Shown here piece by piece: positions 1 through 5,506 of a stretch of DNA of 5,506 bases. The DNA lies in the NCBI GenBank assembly GCA_937924345.1, contig CALDTD010000251.1, positions 1 to 5,506 of the forward strand. The letters run 5' to 3'. The position numbers were made by a program, and so were the translations under genes. This stretch comes from an uncultured Flavobacteriales bacterium. Lineage in GTDB: Bacteria > Bacteroidota > Bacteroidia > Flavobacteriales_D > Parvicellaceae. The notes under the pieces are model-generated. The model was given only the letters and a program-made list of their open reading frames with translations, did no database searches and had not been told where the DNA came from. Numbering within the stretch: the stretch's first letter is position 1; each line of letters starts with the position of its first letter.

Positions 1-937
1 AAGTAGCTCCATTACAAATAGACTCGTTTATAGTTACTGAATCTATATTTTTTATTGTAAGGTCTAATATTACCGTACTATCGCAACCGTTAACAGTTTG
101 TAAGTTTTGCGTATATACACCATCTTGATTATAATATACACCTCCAAATAATAGACTATCTCCGTTACAAATCACTTGTGTTAATGTATCTAAGTAAGAA
201 GGTAAAACCGTTAAATTAAATGTAACAATACTGTCGCAACCTGCTGCATTAATTAATGTATCAAAATAAACTCCTGCCTCAGATAACTGTTGTCCACTAA
301 ACTCTACAGAACTATTGGCGCAAATTGTATCTCCATACTGACTTGCTGTAGAATTAACTACTTCTAATTCTACACTTACAATACTATCGCAACCACCTAC
401 AGAAGTAAATACCTCAGTGTAGATGCCAGAACTCATTAATGTTTGTGTTCCAAATACGACGCTATCTCCACTACAAATTATATCAGCAGTCATTAACGTG
501 TCTGTACCTCCAACAATTAAATCTAAAACAGAAATACTATCACAACCACTTAAAGCTGTTAAAGTATCTACGTAAGTTCCAGATGTATTAATATAAGCCC
601 CATCAAATAAGACAGAGTCGCCAGAACATATAAAAGCATTACTTGTTGTAAGCTGAATAGGATTTACTGTTAAACTTAGAGTAACAGTACTATCGCAACC
701 GTTAGTAGTTTGTAAAGTATCTACGTATGTTCCAGATTCTGTCAAGCTATCACCTTTAAAAATGTAAGGAGTTCCTTCACAAATTGTATCATTAATTAAA
801 CTTGTTTCATTAGCGTTTACAGTTAGTGTTAAATTCACTACAGAATCACAACCGTTTATATTTTGTAATGTTTCTGTATATGAACCTGAGGTTACAAGGT
901 TTTGATTACCAAGTTGAACAGAATCACCTTGGCAAAT
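1..937 (-). repeat. Tandem array of 51-residue (153-bp) GCDS repeats
   Basis: Six complete units lie head to tail at 20-937, and a seventh starts at position 19 and runs off the edge. The GCDS aspartate codons begin at 845, 692, 539, 386, 233 and 80, exactly 153 bp apart each time. The unit pattern is ICxGDSVxF, then SGxYxxTL, then GCDSxVxLxLxV. Each unit has two cysteines, at unit positions 2 and 30, and the complete units have no others. The units differ clearly at the DNA level, so the array is old and held by selection on the protein rather than a recent slippage product. It is coding and belongs to the large surface protein. Confidence 0.92.
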
Positions 938-3100
938 TGACTGAATAAGATTTACTGTATCTGGTGTTCCTACAGAAATTATTATAGCATTTGAAACAAC
1001 TGTTGAAGCACAAGCATTTGTAGTTGTTAATTCACATGTAATTATATCACCATCGTTTGTACTTGTAGATTGCGAAGTGTAAGTTGCTAATCCAGTACCT
1101 ACATTATTCCCATTTCTTTTCCATTGATATGAAAATGTTTGCCCCTCATTTGAAATTAAAGAAGTAAAGCTAGTTCCCTCACCCTCGCACAATAATGAAT
1201 CAGCTGTAAAAATTACAATCTCAGGAATGGTATCGTTATTTACAGCAACTACAATTGAATCTGTGTTTACACAGCCGTTTGTATCGACACCACTTACCGT
1301 AAAAGTAGTAACGCTTGTTATTGAAGTTACAACACTATCAGTTACATTATTATCCCAAGTATATGTGGTACCACCTTGACCAAACAACACAAAATCTTGC
1401 CCTACACAAACTGTATCAGCACTAGATGCAGCAGCTATCATTGGCAATTGATTTACAATTAAGTTTAATTCTATAATACTATCGCATCCACCTGCATTCT
1501 GTAAAGTATCTATATACTGTCCTGCTAATGTTAATTGTTGCCCCTTAAAAGGGAAAGATTCTCCAACACAAATTCCCTCATTCAAAATTGTTGTATCATT
1601 AACGCATCTAGGGCAATTTGAAGTATGCATACCTATATTTGAAAAATCATCTTGAGGAGAGTTAGCCCACTCAATTGATGGATCAAAATTAGTAGAATCA
1701 TTTCCAACACCAACTTCCACTGATGCAATTCTCACTAATGTTTGATTTTGTGTAGAAGCAGATCCTCCAGTCCAAGCAGTACCTGGATCGTTTCCAATAA
1801 TTCCAATTACATCAATTGTATCAGTTGTAGATACTAAAGCTACTGCATCATCTCCATTAAAATCTAAAGTAGCAAAAAGTAAATCTGCTTCATCTTTTAA
1901 TGATTGTACAGCCCCATTATGGGCAATTATAAATACACTATCAGCAGCTAATGTTCCTGTCAAAGGAACAGTTATTGATGCGTTTGTTTGACCATTTCCG
2001 AAAATCAATACTTGATAATTTGATAAATCAATTGAACTTGAAGATGGGTTGTATATTTCTATAGCTTTATTTAAGCTACTTCCTTCTATGTATTCTGAAA
2101 AGAAAAGCTCTGAGCAATTTGCAATATTTGGTTGCTGAGCACCTTGAACGGTTACTGTTACTGTATCTGTATTTAAACAACCATTATCATCTAAACCAGT
2201 AACAATATAATCTGCAGTTTGAGTTGGCATAAAAGCAACACCGTCATCTACTCCGTTATTCCAAGAAAAAATAGTTGCTCCACTTCCATTTAAAGTTACA
2301 GACTCACCATTTTGAATAGTTTGATCTGTACCCGCACTTACAATTGGCAAAGTATTTACAGAAAGAGTTAACTCAATAATACTATCACATCCCCCTGAGT
2401 TTGGAATAGTATCAAAATAAACTCCTGCTGTTGTTAATGATGTATCATTAAATGGATATGATTCTCCTTCGCAAATGGAATCTGTAATTTGAGCAGAAGT
2501 AGCTACACAATTATTGGTATGACAAGATGAATTATGAAAACCAATATTAGAGAAGTCATCTTGAGGTGAATTAACCCACTCTAAAGAAGGATTAAAATTA
2601 GAAGAATCTGGACCAACCCCAATTTGAACATTCGACATCCTTACCAATGTTTGATTTTGAGTCGTAGCCCCATTTGCACCCGTCCATGAAGAACCAGGAT
2701 CTGTTCCAATAACACCAATTACGTCTATAGTATCTGTAGCATTTACCAATAGTACCGCATCATCTCCATTGAAATTTAAAGACCCCGTAGACAAATCAGC
2801 ACTATCTTTTAGAGCAGCATCAGCATTAATATTTGTAATGACAAATACATCGTTAGGGGCTAACATACCACTTAATGAAATATTGCTTGTTGTTGGCCCT
2901 CCGTTAGATATCACTTTTACTGTGTAAGATGATAAATCTATTGTAGTATTTGAAGGGTTATAAATCTCAACTGCCTTGTTGCTTCCGCTTCCTTCTATAT
3001 ATTCTGAGAAAAATAACTCAGAACAATTTTGACCGAAAACACTGCTAAAAATCGTAGAGAAAGAAACGATTGTGACTAACTTATGTACTATTCTTTTCAT
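1..3100 (-). CDS. Giant secreted surface protein with lamin-tail domains and GCDS repeats (3' end outside window)
   Basis: The frame is open without a stop from the ATG at 3098-3100 to the left edge (1033 codons seen, C-terminus missing). Residues 1-24 form a signal peptide: basic MKRIVHK, a hydrophobic stretch, and an end at SVFGQ just before NCSELFF. Domains in order: lamin-tail (LTD) 1 at about 25-193, one GCDS unit to about 249, Ig/PKD-like 250-318; LTD 2 at 328-496, a GCDS unit to 550, Ig-like 551-620; a third Ig-like domain (SYQWKRNG) at about 622-711; then tandem 51-residue GCDS units from 722 onward. LTDs show FFSEYIEGS, FNGDDAV and NSPQDDFSNIG. Known for the family: Bacteroidota proteins of this make-up are exported and usually end in a T9SS sorting domain. 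That end is not visible, so T9SS export is inferred. A role in adhesion or matrix formation is likely, but no catalytic domain is seen and the ligand is unknown. Confidence 0.9.
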   Translation of the reverse strand, partial: MKRIVHKLVTIVSFSTIFSSVFGQNCSELFFSEYIEGSGSNKAVEIYNPSNTTIDLSSYTVKVISNGGPTTSNISLSGMLAPNDVFVITNINADAALKDSADLSTGSLNFNGDDAVLLVNATDTIDVIGVIGTDPGSSWTGANGATTQNQTLVRMSNVQIGVGPDSSNFNPSLEWVNSPQDDFSNIGFHNSSCHTNNCVATSAQITDSICEGESYPFNDTSLTTAGVYFDTIPNSGGCDSIIELTLSVNTLPIVSAGTDQTIQNGESVTLNGSGATIFSWNNGVDDGVAFMPTQTADYIVTGLDDNGCLNTDTVTVTVQGAQQPNIANCSELFFSEYIEGSSLNKAIEIYNPSSSSIDLSNYQVLIFGNGQTNASITVPLTGTLAADSVFIIAHNGAVQSLKDEADLLFATLDFNGDDAVALVSTTDTIDVIGIIGNDPGTAWTGGSASTQNQTLVRIASVEVGVGNDSTNFDPSIEWANSPQDDFSNIGMHTSNCPRCVNDTTILNEGICVGESFPFKGQQLTLAGQYIDTLQNAGGCDSIIELNLIVNQLPMIAAASSADTVCVGQDFVLFGQGGTTYTWDNNVTDSVVTSITSVTTFTVSGVDTNGCVNTDSIVVAVNNDTIPEIVIFTADSLLCEGEGTSFTSLISNEGQTFSYQWKRNGNNVGTGLATYTSQSTSTNDGDIITCELTTTNACASTVVSNAIIISVGTPDTVNLIQSICQGDSVQLGNQNLVTSGSYTETLQNINGCDSVVNLTLTVNANETSLINDTICEGTPYIFKGDSLTESGTYVDTLQTTNGCDSTVTLSLTVNPIQLTTSNAFICSGDSVLFDGAYINTSGTYVDTLTALSGCDSISVLDLIVGGTDTLMTADIICSGDSVVFGTQTLMSSGIYTEVFTSVGGCDSIVSVELEVVNSTASQYGDTICANSSVEFSGQQLSEAGVYFDTLINAAGCDSIVTFNLTVLPSYLDTLTQVICNGDSLLFGGVYYNQDGVYTQNLQTVNGCDSTVILDLTIKNIDSVTINESICNGAT
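1214..3028 (-). repeat. Two direct copies of an LTD + GCDS + Ig-like block of about 302 residues
   Basis: Copy 1 (residues 25-327, bases 2120-3028) and copy 2 (residues 328 to about 629, bases about 1214-2119) have the same domain order. Matching landmarks are offset by 301-303 residues: NCSELFFSEYIEGS starts at 25 and 328, the GCDS aspartates are 239 and 540, and the NGC cysteines of the Ig-like domain are 308 and 610. The start of each LTD is nearly identical (NKAVEIYNPS against NKAIEIYNPS), as are the NSPQDDFSNIG stretches, while the loops differ. This indicates an internal duplication of a whole three-domain block. Confidence 0.88.
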
Positions 3101-3194
3101 AATTTATATTTGATTACACGAATTAAAACCTTTTATATTAATCCTACAATAATTTAATGTTAAGTGTTGATATAATTAATAAAATGTTCATTTA
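3101..3194 (-). promoter_or_regulatory. AT-rich leader between the LuxE-like gene and the surface-protein gene
   Basis: These 94 bp have only 15 G or C bases (16%) and contain no open frame. They precede the surface-protein start, whose immediate upstream sequence is an A/T run without a Shine-Dalgarno, as is usual in Bacteroidota. A weak candidate promoter on the minus strand pairs a TTG (complement of 3147-3149) with TAATTCG (complement of 3119-3125). The 21-nt spacer and the poor match to TAnnTTTG make it doubtful. I see no hairpin followed by a T-run for the upstream gene, so read-through from it is possible. Confidence 0.35.
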
Positions 3195-4190
3195 TCAATC
3201 TACAATCATTAGGTTACAACCTCTTGTATCCGAATGATCAAACCGACCTAAAATTTCAAAATCACCACTAATATCTTTTCTTCCTAAATCTTGAGTCGCA
3301 ATAAAGCTACAGCTATTTATATTTGCTAAATCGATAATATTAATTCCACCTGATTTTTGCTTTTTTTGTAATGATAGTGGGTCATTAACCTCTCTTAGTA
3401 AAACCTTCATCCAGGGAGGTGTTTTAAACTTAGTATTTCCTAAAGAGTAAGATTGAGATAGTAATTCTGTCATCCCATATTCACTATGAATTTGACGCAC
3501 TCCAAAACCTTTTTTCAAGGTTTCGTGTAATTCTTTCTTTGTTAATTCTTTTCTTCTTCCCTTCATTCCTCCCGTTTCCATAATAATAAAGTTTGAATCA
3601 AGACTAAAATCTTGTTCTTCTATTAAATCTAATAATGCATAGCTTACCCCAATTAGTAATACTTTTTTTCCTGTTTCCTTTAATTGATTTATTAATGTTG
3701 CTGTTTCTTCTAGATTCTCCAAACAATAACCACTCTCTTTATGATTTGATAGCTCAATAAATTTATCGACCATATAAACCAAAGACGATTCTCCTTGCTC
3801 TAAATAACTTGGTAATAGAGCTAAAACAACATAGTTTTTTATATCTCCATAAAAATGATTAAACCCATGAATAAATGACTTTTCGTAAATTGCTAAATCA
3901 CTGACCAAATGCTGACTTCGACCACTTGCAGTAGTTCCACTACTTTTAAAAACTTTACTTACTGATTTATTTCCCGTAATGACCTGATGAGATTTAAAAA
4001 ACTGAATAGGAAGAAATGGAATTGTTTCTAAAGAGGAAACTGTTTCTTTTTTGATCTTCAAATACTCTAAATACCTCTTATAAACTAAATTATTCTCTGC
4101 CTGATAATAAAAAACATTAATAGCTAAATCCTCGAATTCTTTATCGTTGGTAATATTCACAAAGTTTTCTTTTATCGCTTGCAATTTCAT
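3195..4190 (-). CDS. LuxE-like acyl-protein synthetase / acyltransferase
   Basis: This 331-residue cytoplasmic enzyme belongs to the LuxE family of the adenylate-forming (ANL) fold. Family members activate a fatty acid as acyl-AMP and pass it to an enzyme cysteine or another acceptor. With the ATG start, the phosphate loop SSGTTASGR is at 83-91, METGG at 204-208, the A5-type motif SEYGMTE at 236-242, and TQDLGRKD at 299-306. The end GRFDHSDTRGCNL places Cys325 seven residues from the C-terminus, where bioluminescent LuxE carries its acyl-accepting cysteine. It is shorter than lux-operon LuxE (about 370 residues). I chose the ATG at 4188-4190; an in-frame GTG at 4194-4196 would add two residues (MK) and is less likely. 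No luciferase or LuxC-like reductase is nearby, so light production is not implied. The true substrate is unknown; polyketide, lipid or surface-glycan acylation are all possible. The surface-protein gene follows on the same strand. Confidence 0.85.
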   Translation of the reverse strand: MKLQAIKENFVNITNDKEFEDLAINVFYYQAENNLVYKRYLEYLKIKKETVSSLETIPFLPIQFFKSHQVITGNKSVSKVFKSSGTTASGRSQHLVSDLAIYEKSFIHGFNHFYGDIKNYVVLALLPSYLEQGESSLVYMVDKFIELSNHKESGYCLENLEETATLINQLKETGKKVLLIGVSYALLDLIEEQDFSLDSNFIIMETGGMKGRRKELTKKELHETLKKGFGVRQIHSEYGMTELLSQSYSLGNTKFKTPPWMKVLLREVNDPLSLQKKQKSGGINIIDLANINSCSFIATQDLGRKDISGDFEILGRFDHSDTRGCNLMIVD

Positions 4191-4239
4191 CTTCACTAAA
4201 TAATTATTGTAACTTTACTATTGTCTAATTGTATTTTAA
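4191..4239. promoter_or_regulatory. Divergent promoter region between the LuxE-like gene and the lipoprotein pair
   Basis: Only 49 bp, 9 of them G or C, separate two start codons that face away from each other, so promoters for both directions must lie here or overlap the gene starts. On the plus strand TTG at 4207-4209 and TAATTG at 4226-4231 loosely resemble the Bacteroidota -33 TTG and -7 TAnnTTTG elements, with a 16-nt gap. The match is weak. Neither gene has a recognisable Shine-Dalgarno; the plus-strand ATG is preceded by GTATTTTAA. Confidence 0.45.
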
Positions 4240-4773
4240 ATGAACTCATTTACAAAAATAAGTTTTGTGGTGTTAATATCACTTATAATTTCAGCTTCTT
4301 CTTGTTTAAAAGTAGAGACTTATCCAGACGAACCAATAATTGAATATAAGTCTTTTGAAATTTTTGAAGACTCTGCCATTGTCACTATTTCATTTACAGA
4401 TGGTGACGGCGATATTGGCTTAGAAAATGGAGATACAACTGGAGATTTTGCTCCAGGTTCTTTCTTTTATTCTAATGCCTATTTAGAATATTATGAATTA
4501 ATGAACGGCGAGTGGGTAAAAGGTACAGCTGACCCAGGTGGAAATAACTTTCCTACTGCTGATACAATTGTATTTACTAATCGCCTTCCAAACATTACCC
4601 CATTAGGGCAAAACAAAGCCTTAAAAGGTGATATTAAACTAACACTAGAACCAAATTACTTTAACCCTTTTTCAAATTTTAATGACACTATTAAATATAA
4701 AATTATTTTAATTGATCGTGCATTAAATATAAGTAACCAAATAGAAACCGAAACCATTATTACGAATCCATAA
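4240..4773 (+). CDS. DGDGDIGL-motif lipoprotein of unknown function
   Basis: This complete gene encodes 177 residues. Residues 1-21 form a lipoprotein signal (K6, then a hydrophobic run SFVVLISLII) ending in ASSC, so Cys22 is the probable lipidation site and the mature protein is membrane-anchored. The body is predicted mostly beta-strand. The hallmark SFTDGDGDIGLENGD at about 51-65 is acidic and resembles short calcium-binding loops, but no full EF-hand or thrombospondin-type repeat is present. I recognise this DGDGDIGL pattern from small Bacteroidota lipoproteins annotated as hypothetical; no function is established to my knowledge. The next gene starts one base after the TAA, so the two are surely co-transcribed and may act in the same envelope process. 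Confidence 0.85.
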   Translation: MNSFTKISFVVLISLIISASSCLKVETYPDEPIIEYKSFEIFEDSAIVTISFTDGDGDIGLENGDTTGDFAPGSFFYSNAYLEYYELMNGEWVKGTADPGGNNFPTADTIVFTNRLPNITPLGQNKALKGDIKLTLEPNYFNPFSNFNDTIKYKIILIDRALNISNQIETETIITNP

Positions 4774-4774
4774 A

Positions 4775-5506
4775 ATGAGACTTTTTCTATTTTTATTCTC
4801 AATTACCACTTTAATATTAGGAGGTTGCTCTACCTCTAAAAATGTACCACAAAAAAATGTTTCAGTGGCAAAAGCCACACGAACAAACTTGTTGAACCCT
4901 ATATTTTCAGTTTATCACCCATCAAAAGATAGCACTTACGTTTATTTTAAAGTTTCAACAGAAAACATTCTTTATACTAGAAAAGATAAATTATCGCCTT
5001 ATACAGCAAAGTTAAAACTACACTACCGCCTTTACCCTTACGGTAATTCAAAAACAATAATAGACAGTACTACAGTTTTACTAAATGACGAAGTAAGAAC
5101 GAAAACATTAAAAAATCTAACTGGAATTCTAAAACTAAATACTGCTGAAGCAAAAGACTATTTACTTAAAATAACGACTGAGGATTTAAAGCGAGAAGCG
5201 CTCATTGAGAAAAAAATATACATTAGAAAATCATTTAAACATAACAGACAATACTTTTTAATTGAAGATAGTTTAAATCATTTCCCAATATACGAAGGCT
5301 ATATAAACGATTCAACAACTTTAAAACTCACTTCTCAAATTCATAACTCAGAACCAATTTACTTGAGGTACTATAATCGAAGTTTTAAAATAGCTGCACC
5401 TCCCTTTGCTTCTATAAACACAAAACCTTTTGAATATAATCCTGATACAACTATCATAAAAAAGTTAAATAACAAAGGACAAACTACTTTTACTCCTCCT
5501 GATGCC
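4775..5506 (+). CDS. GWxTD-family lipoprotein, N-terminal part (3' end outside window)
   Basis: The ATG at 4775-4777 follows the previous stop (4771-4773) by one base, and the frame stays open for 244 codons to the right edge. Residues 1-17 are a short signal (MRLFLFLFSITTLILGG) with lipobox LGGC, so Cys18 is the likely lipidated residue. The segments FSVYHPSKDST, ILYTRKDKLSP and YLRYYNRSFKIAAPPF match, from memory, the N-terminal beta-rich region of Bacteroidota proteins annotated 'GWxTD domain-containing'. The GWxTD motif itself lies in the C-terminal half and is not in the window, so the name rests on the N-terminal match alone. Full-length relatives are roughly 450-500 residues, so about half is visible. 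The residues after Cys18 (STSKNVPQK) lack the acidic run typical of surface lipoprotein export, which favours a periplasm-facing anchor. Function is unknown. Confidence 0.75.
   Translation, partial: MRLFLFLFSITTLILGGCSTSKNVPQKNVSVAKATRTNLLNPIFSVYHPSKDSTYVYFKVSTENILYTRKDKLSPYTAKLKLHYRLYPYGNSKTIIDSTTVLLNDEVRTKTLKNLTGILKLNTAEAKDYLLKITTEDLKREALIEKKIYIRKSFKHNRQYFLIEDSLNHFPIYEGYINDSTTLKLTSQIHNSEPIYLRYYNRSFKIAAPPFASINTKPFEYNPDTTIIKKLNNKGQTTFTPPDA

Noticed and set aside
1..937. Evenly spaced repeated DNA that could suggest a CRISPR array or satellite repeat
   Set aside because: The 153-bp period is in frame within one uninterrupted coding sequence, the copies diverge at DNA level, and no short identical repeat with unique spacers exists. 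It is a protein repeat.
1..3100. Possible frameshift or pseudogene because of the long repeat-rich stretch
   Set aside because: Reading the minus strand from the ATG at 3100, I found no in-frame stop, and all eight GCDS motifs fall in the same frame. The gene is simply cut by the left edge.
3101..3194. Rho-independent terminator after the LuxE-like gene
   Set aside because: No GC-containing hairpin with a following T-run can be formed; only short AT palindromes such as ATTAAT occur, as expected in sequence this AT-rich.
3195..4190. Part of a bioluminescence (lux) operon
   Set aside because: No luciferase, fatty-acid reductase or other lux gene is in the window, and LuxE-like enzymes are widespread in non-luminous Bacteroidota.
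4194..4196. GTG start for the LuxE-like gene
   Set aside because: An ATG lies only two codons downstream (4188-4190), and neither start has a ribosome-binding site that would favour the rarer GTG. The difference is only two residues.

Overview
The window looks like a piece of a Bacteroidota chromosome, most likely a marine or freshwater Flavobacteriia-type organism. The evidence is very AT-rich DNA with intergenic stretches near 16-18% GC, no clear Shine-Dalgarno sites, Bacteroidota-type lipoproteins, and a giant cell-surface protein built from cysteine-containing 'GCDS' repeats and lamin-tail domains. Such proteins are typically exported by the type IX secretion system (T9SS).

Layout. Positions 1-3100 (minus strand) hold the first 1033 codons of a very long secreted protein; its C-terminus lies beyond the left edge. 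It has a signal peptide, then two copies of a block of about 302 residues (lamin-tail domain, one GCDS unit, one Ig-like domain), then a third Ig-like domain, then a tandem array of exactly 51-residue GCDS units that continues out of the window. Positions 3195-4190 (minus strand, upstream of the large gene and 94 bp from it) encode a LuxE-like acyl-protein synthetase/acyltransferase of the adenylate-forming fold. A 49-bp AT-rich divergent promoter region separates it from a plus-strand pair. That pair is a 177-residue lipoprotein with a DGDGDIGL motif (4240-4773) and, one base after its stop, the N-terminal half of a lipoprotein that I recognise as a Bacteroidota GWxTD-domain protein (4775 to the right edge).

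How they may fit together. All products except the LuxE-like enzyme carry export signals, so the window is mostly cell-envelope and surface biology. The two plus-strand lipoproteins are almost certainly co-transcribed. The LuxE-like gene and the surface protein are co-directional with no visible terminator between them, so read-through is possible, but no functional link is shown. I see no RNA genes, CRISPR array, insertion sequence, integrase or phage genes. No obviously new multi-gene system is visible. The most distinctive content is the nested repeat architecture of the surface protein and a LuxE-like enzyme with no luciferase or lux reductase genes in view.
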